A program made the translations under genes and the position numbers. Positions 1 through 9,092 of a DNA stretch of 64,000 nt are shown in pieces. The notes beneath the pieces were generated by a model. The model saw only the letters and a list, made by a program, of their open reading frames with translations, was not told where the DNA came from and did no database searches. Position 1 is the first letter of the stretch; each line of letters starts with the position of its first letter. This DNA comes from Shewanella sp. TC10 (GTDB lineage Bacteria; Pseudomonadota; Gammaproteobacteria; Enterobacterales; Shewanellaceae): assembly GCF_009663145.1 (NCBI RefSeq), contig NZ_VKHR01000013.1:1-64000 (forward strand), read 5' to 3'.

Positions 1-44
1 ATTCATCCAACAAAGAGTAAAATGCTTTTAGTCGAACCCTTTGG

Positions 45-144
45 GCAGCGTTTGTTGGCCATTTTTACTGTGTTATCGACTTTTTATGTAGAATAACTAC
101 ACCACAAAGCCTCTGCCTTGTATAAATGGCCAACAATTCGCTGC
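45..144. repeat. imperfect inverted-repeat element (dispersed-repeat-like)
   Basis: Arms at 45-67 and 121-144 are inverted copies sharing GCAGCG and GTTGGCCATTT, with one indel between them. A smaller palindrome (GTAG-AATAA-CTAC) lies in the middle at about 90-102. No ORF is present in 1-177. From memory this resembles a short intergenic repeat scattered through Shewanella and related marine Alteromonadales genomes, but copy number cannot be seen here. It sits directly downstream (minus strand) of the rlmB-derived tail described in the next entry. Confidence 0.6.
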
Positions 145-177
145 AAAAACAACCTTGAAAGATCAACAGGCCCTAGT

Positions 178-846
178 TTAAGCTTTGCGCTGACGCACCG
201 CTTCAAATAAACAAATACCCGTTGCAACCGATACGTTTAAACTTGAAACATGTTGCCATTGGTAAGTTAACGCTGTCCAGCCAGCTTCACGATGGATCAT
301 CAACCGGGTTTCAATCAACTTTTCATTGTTTTCGCCTGTTGATTGAGTATCAAACGGTAAGGCAAAGCTTTTGACTAATACACTGCCAACAGGGAGTTGA
401 AAAACTTGTTGCGGCATGAACTTCATTTGCTGGTTTTCAGGCAAGAATACAAATCGGTATTTACTTGCGTAGTTAGAAAATAACTCAGTAGACAATTGAT
501 AATTAATTCCTGGGGCTCTTGGAGCTTCAGTTGGCTTAGTCGGCTCTACAAAAAGACTATAATCGCTTAAATTAGGGCAGTCCTTGGACATCAATGCATC
601 CCAGTTAACCTCTGTGTTGGTTTGCTGGCAAACATCGTCTGCAACATCTGGCTGCTCAGGGGTTGTTGGCGTTGAAGGCACAGACGGCGTAGAAGCATCC
701 GTTGACTCGTTTGTTTCAATATTGTTTGATTCATTACTGTCAGACCCACCACAGGCCAACAAACTGAATGCAATTAACGATGCTAATATTGTTTTCAGAA
801 TCAAAGATTTTGTATCTAGGCTAGTCATATCTGTGCGTTCTGGCAT
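178..846 (-). CDS. truncated lipoprotein of the HNE_0200/TIGR03806-like family ending in an RlmB C-terminal tail (chimeric ORF)
   Basis: The 222-residue product has a lipoprotein signal peptide (lipobox SLLAC, Cys32), a Ser/Thr/Pro/Asp-rich linker, and a domain at about 73-198 that is clearly paralogous to residues ~525-650 of the adjacent 882-residue protein (shared NVSWDAL/NWDALM, CPNLSDY, ETRLLIHRE/ETRLMIHRE). Homology stops after TYQWQ. The last ~22 residues, SLNVSVATGICLFEAVRQR plus a short end, match the conserved C-terminus of 23S rRNA methyltransferase RlmB, which belongs to an unrelated fold. The part of the paralogue carrying both CxxCH heme sites is missing, so a working cytochrome is unlikely. 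The ATG at 846 follows AGGA at a good distance. This is probably a decayed gene created by rearrangement; an assembly artefact at the junction (~250-258) is the alternative. Confidence 0.8.
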   Translation of the reverse strand: MPERTDMTSLDTKSLILKTILASLIAFSLLACGGSDSNESNNIETNESTDASTPSVPSTPTTPEQPDVADDVCQQTNTEVNWDALMSKDCPNLSDYSLFVEPTKPTEAPRAPGINYQLSTELFSNYASKYRFVFLPENQQMKFMPQQVFQLPVGSVLVKSFALPFDTQSTGENNEKLIETRLMIHREAGWTALTYQWQHVSSLNVSVATGICLFEAVRQRKA

Positions 847-1013
847 TGAGGTATCCTAGGTTGGTGATTCGGGGGTATTTATTAGGTTTGGGTTATTGGG
901 TTTAGTTTGTTTTGAGTGTTAACACTCTTGAGCTAATATCCAGCTCATAAAAATTATTGGTTAATGACTGGTTGTTAATCATGATTTTTGAAAACGGTTG
1001 AGATAATGAAATG

Positions 1014-1045
1014 AATAGAGGATGAGCCAAAGCTCATCCTCTATT
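1014..1045 (-). terminator. hairpin terminator of the beta-helix/diheme gene
   Basis: A perfect 14-bp stem (1014-1027 with 1032-1045, loop CAAA) lies 11 bases beyond the stop codon of the 882-residue gene. The T-rich tail on the minus strand is interrupted, so termination may be only moderate. Confidence 0.6.
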
Positions 1046-1055
1046 GGTCAAGTTT

Positions 1056-3704
1056 TTAAGAACAAGATGCAGCAGGTAATCGCTTAATCCATTCATTGAT
1101 TAAGGCAACACCTTCATCATGGGATAAGCTGCGACCAATTTCAGGCATTCTATCGCCTGGGTCGTTGGTTTCCATACGGAAGTGCAAAATTGATTCCTCT
1201 GGGTTGCCTGGGACAACATCAAAACCTAAGGTACCGCCGCCATAAGCCACTGGTGACTTACAAGTACCATGAGAGAAGCCTGCATCTTCATCATAACTAC
1301 GCCAATACTCAAGTTTTAAACCTGTATTTGATGCATTGCCTTCTGGGCGATGACAATGTGCACAGTTAATATCCAAGTAACCTTTAGCTGCTGCCATTAA
1401 TTCTGTATCTGACATTGATGCAATATTATCTTCATCTCCATCTTGATACTCTGGCACCATATCGACATCAGACAATGTCGGTAAACCTTGTAACATGCCT
1501 GCCGATTGCCATTTAGTTAACTGATTCATGCTGCCATCACTGTAGACATAATCTCGATTTAAGTGACGAGCTTTCGGACCAATAGGCATGAATACCGCAT
1601 TACTATCAGCATCAGCTTTAAATTGATGACATTGCTTACATTGATTCATGCTTGGAACAACATAGTCAAAGCTAAGCATTTCCCCCTTATGGGTGACTTG
1701 TTTACCTTGAATAGCCCCGGCTTTTGCTAATACAGCATCTGATTTGTCAGCTTTCCAAACATAAGGCAGTGCGCTCCAGCCCGTTTCACGGTGAATTAGC
1801 AATCGAGTCTCTATTAAATCTTCATTTGCAAAGCCGCGTGCATTGGTATCAGCGGGCAGAGCAAATGTTTTACTGATGACTGTACCCACTGGGAAATCAA
1901 ATGATTCGTTTTCACTATAATTTGCAGTGGTTCCATCAGGTAAATAGACAAAGCGATATTTAGTCGCGTGATCAGTAAATAATGGAGTATTCAAATCATA
2001 AGCTAATCCGTTAGAGTTAGGCGCATCGGTGGGATTTGTCATGTCTGCAAACAGATTATAATCAGATAGGTTTGGACAGTTTGCTTTAAGTAGTGCATCC
2101 CAGCTTACATTGCTGCCAGAAGCTTCACATAAACTTAGGTCACCGTCGCCTTCAAGGCCACCTTCACCCTCACCAATAGAACCACCACCGCCAATTAACG
2201 TACCGCCATCACAACCTTCTGTTTCATCATCAACACCACAGCCGAAGATCTCATCGCCAAAGGTGACGGTATGAACAGGCAAACTGACTTGTGAACAAGC
2301 CAAAAGGTCTGTTTGAGGAGCTTGTAACATTGCTTCAGGTAGATTTTGATCTGTATTTGAATTGGCATATAAGCGACCAACACTGACATCGCCATTGTTG
2401 GTTATACAAGTGTTGTCACTGCCGTCTTCTGCGAATGGTAATTCTTGCAAACCGAGATAAGCTGCAGTGCCATTATTAGATAATGCTTCACCTAAGCCAT
2501 CGTAAATAATACCAGGCATTTGCCCGTGAGTGAGTACATAAGCTTTAATAATGTCATCAATCAAATGTCCATTAGGTTTTTGGCCGTAATCACTAATGTT
2601 ATTGTCATGCACATGAATATTTCTTGGAGTGGCACGCCAGCCATCACTAATGGCTTGTCCTGGCTGGGCATAGTTACCTACAAACGTGCTTATATCTCTT
2701 TCTGCTACGAAGAAACTCGTGATGGCAACCGCTAAGCTGTCATGGTTACTAATGTCATTGTTGAATACTTCTACATCATCTGTAGAAAGAATAATGACAC
2801 CAGTTCCAGGAGGGACAATGTGGACACCACCAGGGTTAGATGAAGCATTGGCGAAGTTTTTAGTGTTGTTATTGTGAATTTTATTATTAAACACACGAAC
2901 ACTTGAACCATATCTTTGGTTATTGATTGGTAAATCAAATACTAATACGCCACCTGTATTGCCTACTGCTTCATTGTCATAAACATCAGCATATTTAGAA
3001 TTTTCGATTTCAATACCTGCGACGTTCTCTTTTGCAATATTACGACGCACAACAATATATTGTGATTGGCCTACGTAAATACCGGCGTCTGCACTACCGC
3101 GTACATAGGTATCTTCAATTAAGATATTTTCACACTCGACAGGGTAAAGACCGTAAGCACCATTATCTTTATCGAGCTCACCATCCCAAATAGTTGCCAG
3201 TCTTCTTAAGATAATTCCGTTAGTATTTTTAAGCTTGATGCCGTTACTTTTTGCTTCATTAACGGATAAATCTTGAATGATAATATTGACTGCATTTTGC
3301 ACGAAAATGCCGTCACCAGAGTTTGCTTCAGAGAAATCGAGTACGGTTTCATCTTGCCCGTAACCCATAATGGTCACGTTTTTAGAAAACACACCATCGC
3401 CGTCAACATCCCCATCAAATAATAATGTCGACTCGATTTTAAAGTTACCCTTTGGAAGTACAATGACATCATTACTTTGAGCATTGATTAAGGCTTCTTG
3501 GATACTGATAGTGAGGTTTTCACCAGCTTCGACCATGATTGCATCTTCAGGAAAGGTTGGCCCGGTTTCTGCGGGTGGCTGAACAACTGGAGGGGTTTCT
3601 GTGATTGTGGGTTCATCATCGTCAGAACCACAACCCGATAAACTCATAGTGACTGCTGTTGCTACTATGGTAGGCACCAACCATGGCATCTTCTTGTTAA
3701 ACAT
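1056..3704 (-). CDS. beta-helix / diheme cytochrome-like fusion lipoprotein (TIGR03805 + TIGR03806 type)
   Basis: The product has 882 residues. A lipoprotein signal ends at LSGC (Cys25), followed by an acidic/Pro linker. Residues ~55-470 are a right-handed parallel beta-helix: repeated turns of the NI-x-V-x-N-N/D-x-I type, as in NosD and pectate-lyase-like proteins. A Gly/Glu/Asp-rich linker (~495-520) leads to a C-terminal domain (~525-882) with two c-type heme motifs, CKQCH (689-693) and CAHCH (781-785), and an ending resembling cytochrome c-like domains (MPEIG and a terminal helix). These halves correspond to two families, TIGR03805 and TIGR03806, that I recall as neighbouring genes or fusions of unknown function. 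The protein is probably anchored facing the periplasm or cell surface. Substrate and redox partner are unknown. A truncated paralogue of the C-terminal half lies directly downstream. Confidence 0.8.
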   Translation of the reverse strand: MFNKKMPWLVPTIVATAVTMSLSGCGSDDDEPTITETPPVVQPPAETGPTFPEDAIMVEAGENLTISIQEALINAQSNDVIVLPKGNFKIESTLLFDGDVDGDGVFSKNVTIMGYGQDETVLDFSEANSGDGIFVQNAVNIIIQDLSVNEAKSNGIKLKNTNGIILRRLATIWDGELDKDNGAYGLYPVECENILIEDTYVRGSADAGIYVGQSQYIVVRRNIAKENVAGIEIENSKYADVYDNEAVGNTGGVLVFDLPINNQRYGSSVRVFNNKIHNNNTKNFANASSNPGGVHIVPPGTGVIILSTDDVEVFNNDISNHDSLAVAITSFFVAERDISTFVGNYAQPGQAISDGWRATPRNIHVHDNNISDYGQKPNGHLIDDIIKAYVLTHGQMPGIIYDGLGEALSNNGTAAYLGLQELPFAEDGSDNTCITNNGDVSVGRLYANSNTDQNLPEAMLQAPQTDLLACSQVSLPVHTVTFGDEIFGCGVDDETEGCDGGTLIGGGGSIGEGEGGLEGDGDLSLCEASGSNVSWDALLKANCPNLSDYNLFADMTNPTDAPNSNGLAYDLNTPLFTDHATKYRFVYLPDGTTANYSENESFDFPVGTVISKTFALPADTNARGFANEDLIETRLLIHRETGWSALPYVWKADKSDAVLAKAGAIQGKQVTHKGEMLSFDYVVPSMNQCKQCHQFKADADSNAVFMPIGPKARHLNRDYVYSDGSMNQLTKWQSAGMLQGLPTLSDVDMVPEYQDGDEDNIASMSDTELMAAAKGYLDINCAHCHRPEGNASNTGLKLEYWRSYDEDAGFSHGTCKSPVAYGGGTLGFDVVPGNPEESILHFRMETNDPGDRMPEIGRSLSHDEGVALINEWIKRLPAASCS

Positions 3705-3885
3705 AGCATCTCCTGCTTTTTATTATTTATTGCCTACTCCTTAAGTTCCGCTAGAGGAGTGGATACGATTTATTTCGTATGTTCTCCAACATGCCTTGTT
3801 TGATAAATGTTAATCAATGTGAGATCTGGCCACATTTAATTAACATGCGGTGGTGGTGGGGAGTTGAAGTAGATGTTTTTATTGC

Positions 3886-3919
3886 AGTAATAAAAAACGA
3901 CAGCCTAAGCTGTCGTTTT
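3886..3919 (-). terminator. rho-independent terminator for the DUF3083-like gene
   Basis: Stem AAAACGACAGC (3894-3904), loop CTAA, complementary arm 3909-3919. Read on the minus strand, the stem is followed by a run of T. It lies 57 bases past the stop codon of the gene at 3977-5044. Confidence 0.8.
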
Positions 3920-3976
3920 ATGCAAACCAGTTAATTTTTCGTTCTTTAACTAGCGAAAAAAGCAGTGATTATGTAT

Positions 3977-5044
3977 TTAAGCTTTGTAACTTAAATGCTG
4001 ATGGAAACCTATCGTTAAATTAACATGCTCTTTATCAAAGTCGATGTCACCGATAAATTTTCGCATGGCTTCTTCAACTTGGTTCATAAAGCGGCCATAG
4101 CCACCATCAGAAATATTGCTATCATCTGCAACAACCACAAAACGTATCGCTTCAGCTATGACGTTTCCATCCCAATGACATATAGGGCTTGCGTCGGTTG
4201 CGCTTGGGTCAAAACCAATCATTTGTAATTCATTGGTACTTTCTAAATCTTCGAACTTACTGTTACGCACTAAAGGGTATTTACCATTAGCAACTACAGC
4301 CAATTTATTCAGTTGTTTAGATTGAGCTGCTTCAATAAAGTTTTGGCAAAGTTTTTGGTAACTATCATTATAGTTTTCGTGTTTTTCTGCTAGAAGCTGA
4401 TTTTTAATTCGGCGACCAATTGGCATAGTGATCATAGCGTAAGAAAGGGCACTGGCTTCTTCTGGTAATGGACAGTCACGATGTTGATAACGGCTATTTA
4501 GTGCTCTTAACTTGTAGCCGTAGGTTTCTTTGTGGCCTTTATTTTTGGCATATAGGTCATAAGAAATATGTTGGTGATCGCGTATTTTAGTCGCTAGACC
4601 TTGGATAGGTAATTGAGGCAATAAAGCTTGAGTAAAATCTCGGATCCGTGCGTGGAAATTTGCAGCATTACTACGAATTTCATCTCCAGTGGCTAAAAAC
4701 ACCACCTTGAGCTTTTTAGCGCGATAATCGGCAACCATGTGTAAACTGTTCGCTTCATGATATGCGGGATTGTAGAAAAAGCGAAGCTGCTCTTGAGTTG
4801 AAAAACAGTAAACTTCGTTATGAAAACGTACAACAGGAAGTTTATCTGTCGCAACAACGTGGACATTATAAAGTTCTAACTTATCAGCAGTTTCAAAAAC
4901 AAGTTTGCTAAATTCTTGGTAACAGTTTTCTAAGCTTTCATAATGCGAGATAAACTCATCAGTAAGTGGGAAACCAACGGTAATATATTGATTTTTTCTG
5001 GTCGTTGTAGGTAAGTAAACTTTCTTTTGCCGACTGATAGCCAT
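3977..5044 (-). CDS. conserved protein of unknown function, probably DUF3083 family
   Basis: A 355-residue soluble protein with no signal peptide, membrane segment or recognisable catalytic motif. It seems to contain two related halves: VHVVATDKLPVVRFHNEVY near residue 61 and LAVVANGKYPLVRNSKFED near residue 248 occupy equivalent places, and each half has a long helical stretch and a region of the type RFVVVADD / KVVFLATGD. This suggests an internal duplication. Length and composition fit DUF3083, a family I recall from Shewanella and related gammaproteobacteria; that assignment is from memory. The gene stands alone with its own terminator. No function is proposed. Confidence 0.65.
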   Translation of the reverse strand: MAISRQKKVYLPTTTRKNQYITVGFPLTDEFISHYESLENCYQEFSKLVFETADKLELYNVHVVATDKLPVVRFHNEVYCFSTQEQLRFFYNPAYHEANSLHMVADYRAKKLKVVFLATGDEIRSNAANFHARIRDFTQALLPQLPIQGLATKIRDHQHISYDLYAKNKGHKETYGYKLRALNSRYQHRDCPLPEEASALSYAMITMPIGRRIKNQLLAEKHENYNDSYQKLCQNFIEAAQSKQLNKLAVVANGKYPLVRNSKFEDLESTNELQMIGFDPSATDASPICHWDGNVIAEAIRFVVVADDSNISDGGYGRFMNQVEEAMRKFIGDIDFDKEHVNLTIGFHQHLSYKA

Positions 5045-5225
5045 GAGATTTCCTTGTAGTCATAAACCAAATACTAAACATTGTTGCTTAAAAACAGTAA
5101 TGTAAAATTAGTATTTTAGAACGTTTGAACAAAGTTATTTGTTTGTCATTCTATATGTTAAAACTTAAAATAAAATTACTTTCTTACTCTAATTGCTTAC
5201 TTTAGGTGAAAAATTCTAACCTTGA

Positions 5226-5891
5226 TTACTTTTTTAACGCATCTTTGATCCACGGTGACATCCATTGCGTAATTTGAGGTTGAGCCTCGACATTTGGATG
5301 AATACCATCTCGTTGCATTAAGTCTGGGTTTGGCGCAATTTCGAGCATAAAGAAAGGCACTAATGCAATGTCAAATTCATCGGCAAGTTGATGGTATACA
5401 CCATTGAACATTGATGTGTATCTAGGGCCGTAATTTGGTGGCACCATAATCTCGGTGAGTAGAACATCAGCGCCGCTCTCTTGAGACAAGCTAATGATTT
5501 TTGTAAGATTTGATTTCAGCTTGTTAGGCGGAAAACCACGAAGACCATCATTGCCACCCAGCTCTACAACAACTAGGTCAAAGTCAGTGGAGGCCAGTAA
5601 ATTCGGGAGTCTACGTAAACCACCAGCGGTGGTTTCGCCACTGACTGAACCATTAATTATGTTGTATTCAGGGTGTTCATCACGTAACAATTGTACCCAA
5701 CCTTGTTCTTCTGACATGCCGTAACCTGCACTTAGACTATCACCTAAGATTAAAATCGTGGCAGCATAGCTAGAAGTAGAAATAAACATTGTTGATGCAA
5801 CAAACAGAAATGCCGCAGTAAGCTGGCGTTTAGCTGGTAAATAAAAGAAGGATCGTATGTCGACTAATTTTGCAAATAATTCAAGTGCCAT
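5226..5891 (-). CDS. tesA: GDSL-type esterase / lysophospholipase I TesA
   Basis: An SGNH/GDSL hydrolase acting on acyl-CoA, aryl esters or lysophospholipids in the periplasm. The nucleophile block is GDSLSAGYG, the oxyanion-hole blocks are SGETTAGG and GGNDGLRG, and the catalytic Asp/His lie in DGIHPN near the end. A hydrophobic signal segment (AAFLFVASTMF) with a cleavage site near SSYA precedes the domain. The start is uncertain: ATG at 5891 (used here, weak GAGG upstream) gives an n-region before the signal peptide, and a longer ATG at 5957 is open but unlikely. Either way the 5' end overlaps the divergent ybbA gene, the same tesA/ybbA arrangement known in Escherichia coli. Function is confident; the start is not. 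Confidence 0.9.
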   Translation of the reverse strand: MALELFAKLVDIRSFFYLPAKRQLTAAFLFVASTMFISTSSYAATILILGDSLSAGYGMSEEQGWVQLLRDEHPEYNIINGSVSGETTAGGLRRLPNLLASTDFDLVVVELGGNDGLRGFPPNKLKSNLTKIISLSQESGADVLLTEIMVPPNYGPRYTSMFNGVYHQLADEFDIALVPFFMLEIAPNPDLMQRDGIHPNVEAQPQITQWMSPWIKDALKK

Positions 5892-6609
5892 TAATGTTAC
5901 TAACCTCAATAAAACTGTAGTGACCCAAGAGGGAGAGCTTACTATCCTCAATGGCATTTATATGGATGTCAAGCAGGGTGACAGTATTGCGATCCTTGGT
6001 CCATCTGGTTCTGGTAAATCTACCTTGCTCGGCTTGTTAGCTGCACTCGATACACCAACTTCAGGTGAAATATTGCTGGATGGTCAGGCATTATCAGGAT
6101 TAAACGAAGAACAAAAAGCGGCACTACGTAAACAAAAAGTCAGCTTTATTTTTCAATCCTTTATGCTTGTCGACACTTTAACTGCCCTTGAAAACGTAAT
6201 GTTGCCAGCTGAACTAGCAGGCGTTGCTAATGCGCGTGAGAAAGCAGAAAACATGCTTGAACGTGTTGGTTTATCGCATCGTTTAACCCATCTACCTAAG
6301 CAATTATCTGGCGGTGAGCAGCAACGTGTTGCTATTGCACGTGCATTTATCTGTGAACCTAAAGTGCTATTTGCAGATGAACCAACAGGTAACTTGGATA
6401 GCGCCAACGGTGACAAAATTGCCGATATGCTGTTTGCTTTAAACCAAGAAAGTGACACAACCTTGGTTTTGGTGACTCATGATTTAGAGTTGGCCAAGCG
6501 CTGTAAAAGACAATTAGTCATGGATAATGGCCACTTGTCAGAGCCAAATGCCGAACAAAGCCCTACTGAACATAATACTGCAAAAGCAGCGAATGAGGAG
6601 GCCTGCTAA
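5857..6609 (+). CDS. ybbA: ABC transporter ATP-binding protein YbbA
   Basis: A 250-residue ATPase of the LolD/MacB-like family. Walker A is GPSGSGKS (48-55), Q-loop IFQSFML, signature LSGGEQQR (~150-157), Walker B VLFADEP (~170-176), and H-loop VTHD. It pairs with the permease encoded immediately downstream: its TAA overlaps the permease ATG by one base (TAATG), implying translational coupling. YbbA-YbbP systems belong to the FtsX-type mechanotransmitter exporters and have been linked to lipid or envelope maintenance; the substrate is not established. The first 35 bases overlap the reading frame of divergent tesA, so the two promoters must lie inside each other's coding sequence. Confidence 0.93.
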   Translation: MSTNFANNSSAINVTNLNKTVVTQEGELTILNGIYMDVKQGDSIAILGPSGSGKSTLLGLLAALDTPTSGEILLDGQALSGLNEEQKAALRKQKVSFIFQSFMLVDTLTALENVMLPAELAGVANAREKAENMLERVGLSHRLTHLPKQLSGGEQQRVAIARAFICEPKVLFADEPTGNLDSANGDKIADMLFALNQESDTTLVLVTHDLELAKRCKRQLVMDNGHLSEPNAEQSPTEHNTAKAANEEAC

Positions 6610-9092
6610 TGGAGTTACAATTAGCGTGGCGCTTATTCAAAAGAGAGCTAATGCAAGGGCAGTTACTGCTCATTGTATTAGCAATTACATTAGCTGTGCT
6701 GTCGGTGAGTGGGCTTGCCAGAGTCAGTGAGCGTTTACAAGTTGCCATTAATGGTGAAGCAGCTAATTTTATTGCCGCTGATAGGATCATTGATTCGCCT
6801 GTTGAGCTTGATAAAAAAGTGCTTGAGCTGGCTGAGTCATTAGATATTGCCCATGTAACAAACATGACCTTTAACTCAATGGTTTATGCCGGCGATAACT
6901 TCCAATTAGTCACGATTAAAGCCGTTGCTGATGGTTATCCGCTTCGAGGCGAAATTGAATTATCTTCAGGTGTTACTCAGGCTTTACCCAAAACCGGCGA
7001 AGCTTGGTACGAAAATAGATTAGGTGGTTTACTGGGTTATCCAACGACTCTGGAACTAGGTAACACTGAGTTAAATTTATCCGCTGAAATAAATCGATTA
7101 CCCGATGCTGGCTTTAATCCGTTTGCATCGTCACCAGTGTTATTGATGCGTTTGGATGACGTGGCAGCAACGGGAATTATTCAACCTGGTAGCCGCGTTA
7201 ATTATATTTATCAGTTCGCAGGAGAAGCCGCTGCGTTAACTGAGTTTGAAACTCAAGCAAAACCATTACTGAATAACAGCCAACGTTGGACAGATGTTCA
7301 ATCTGGGGATTCTCCTATTGCCTCAGCGGTTAAACGTGCCGAGCGTTTTTTATTATTGGCAAGTTTATTGGGGATCGCTTTAGCGTGTGCCGCTATCGGT
7401 ATTGCGGCTCAGCGATACTGCCAACGACACTATGATGTCGTGGCGATGCTAAAAACATTTGGTGCATCTTCAACACAAATTCGAACCTTGTTCGGCATAC
7501 ATTTAATGCTCGTTACTTTAGTGGGCATCGTTTTGGGTTTATTAGGTGGTTTACTGCTTGACCTTGGGATTAATCAATTTTTACCTGCAGAAATTGCTGC
7601 ATATTCTCCACCATATTCAAGACCATTACTGTTAGGTGTGACTACCGGTTTAATCAGTGCCTTTATGTTCTCGGCTTATCCTTTGATGCGCTTACTGGCT
7701 ATTCCGCCATTAAGAGTATTGCAGCGACAGTTAGAAGGCTTGCAGTTTGGCATGTGGTTGCACCTATTACTGAGTTTGGGCGCAATGGCTTTACTGGGTT
7801 ATTTATATTCTCGCAGTATCGCATTGACCATGACAGTGGTATTAGCAGTTTTACTGTTAGGCGTGCTGTTAAGTATTTTAGGTTTCGCTATGATCCGTCT
7901 AGGTCATAGTGTCGGGATGAAAACCACTAATCCATTGCAGTTAGCATTAGCGGGACTTAGACGCCGTGCAAGGCAAAATGCTGTTCAGCTAGTAGGTTTT
8001 AGTAGTGCACTGGTTTTACTGCTAACAATTCTGGCCCTCAGACAAGACTTATTGAATGAATGGCAAAAGCAGTTACCAGAAGATGCGCCCAATTACTTCT
8101 TGGTGAACATCGCCCCAGAAGACACTAAACCTCTTGATGACTTTCTTGATAGTAATAAGATAATTGCGACTGATATTTACCCCGTTATCCGTGGTCGATT
8201 AACCCATATTAACGATGAAGAATTGATTTCACGTCAAGAAGAAAAAGACGGAATTGAAGGCCGTGTTGGGATATCTCGAGAATTAAATTTAACTTATCGA
8301 GAAACATTACCCCCGAACAATGAAATTACTGCAGGTACCTTTAATCAGGCCGATGACGAGGTTTCTGTTGAAGCTGAAGTTGCTGAGCGACTCGGTTTAT
8401 CACTAAACGATACAATGACGTTTAATATTGATAACCAAAGCTTTAGCGTTAAAGTCACCAGCTTTAGGCAAGTGCAGTGGGAAACTCTACAACCTAACTT
8501 TTTCATGATTTTTAAACCTAAAGCACTGGAGCCGTTTTCTTACACGTCTATGGCAAGTTTTCATCTAAATGATGAAGATTTGAAAGCCAATGGCAGTGAC
8601 TTAACGGCGAATGCAGTGGTATTGCAGCTTATTCAGCAGTTCCCAACTATTTCAGTGATTGATGTTGGGGCTATGGTAGGGCAGTTACGCCAAATCATTG
8701 AACAAGTTTCCCTTTCTCTTTCTTTGGTTTTAGCCTTAGTGTTGTTAGCAAGTGCCTTAGTCTTGATTGCACAAACTGAAGCTGGCATGGCAACCAGACA
8801 ACGCGAGTTAGCTGTGCTGCGAACCTTTGGAGCTTCAGGTTGGCTGCTGCGCTCTGCAACAGGGCTTGAGTTTGCTTTACTCGGTGCTATAGCAGGTATT
8901 CTGGCCGTTATTGTAGCTGAATTTGCACTTTATATGCTTAAAACTCAAGTGTTCGAGTTGGTGGTTTATATGCATTGGCCTTGGTGGGGGATTTCACCTT
9001 TGGCTGGCGCAGCAGTGGTGGCATTTTTAGGAATGTGGCGCTGTCGCCAATTACTCAACCAGTCTTGTAGTGACTTGCTAAAAGCGGGCTAA
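6609..9092 (+). CDS. ybbP: ABC transporter permease YbbP (FtsX-like)
   Basis: The 827-residue inner-membrane permease has an N-terminal membrane helix (LLIVLAITLAVLSVSGLA, ~19-36), a large periplasmic domain, and two FtsX-type membrane blocks: helices at ~245-380 and a C-terminal block at ~695-810 containing the ELAVLRTFGAS coupling segment. A similar AMLKTFGAS segment near residue 280 is the first coupling element. Additional helices at ~385-440 and ~460 complete the ~10-helix YbbP topology. It forms the membrane part of the transporter with YbbA, to which it is translationally coupled. No periplasmic adaptor is encoded nearby. Confidence 0.9.
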   Translation: MELQLAWRLFKRELMQGQLLLIVLAITLAVLSVSGLARVSERLQVAINGEAANFIAADRIIDSPVELDKKVLELAESLDIAHVTNMTFNSMVYAGDNFQLVTIKAVADGYPLRGEIELSSGVTQALPKTGEAWYENRLGGLLGYPTTLELGNTELNLSAEINRLPDAGFNPFASSPVLLMRLDDVAATGIIQPGSRVNYIYQFAGEAAALTEFETQAKPLLNNSQRWTDVQSGDSPIASAVKRAERFLLLASLLGIALACAAIGIAAQRYCQRHYDVVAMLKTFGASSTQIRTLFGIHLMLVTLVGIVLGLLGGLLLDLGINQFLPAEIAAYSPPYSRPLLLGVTTGLISAFMFSAYPLMRLLAIPPLRVLQRQLEGLQFGMWLHLLLSLGAMALLGYLYSRSIALTMTVVLAVLLLGVLLSILGFAMIRLGHSVGMKTTNPLQLALAGLRRRARQNAVQLVGFSSALVLLLTILALRQDLLNEWQKQLPEDAPNYFLVNIAPEDTKPLDDFLDSNKIIATDIYPVIRGRLTHINDEELISRQEEKDGIEGRVGISRELNLTYRETLPPNNEITAGTFNQADDEVSVEAEVAERLGLSLNDTMTFNIDNQSFSVKVTSFRQVQWETLQPNFFMIFKPKALEPFSYTSMASFHLNDEDLKANGSDLTANAVVLQLIQQFPTISVIDVGAMVGQLRQIIEQVSLSLSLVLALVLLASALVLIAQTEAGMATRQRELAVLRTFGASGWLLRSATGLEFALLGAIAGILAVIVAEFALYMLKTQVFELVVYMHWPWWGISPLAGAAVVAFLGMWRCRQLLNQSCSDLLKAG

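Noticed and set aside
178..260. A functional rRNA methyltransferase fragment
   Set aside because: Only the last ~22 residues of RlmB are present, without the SAM-binding knot.
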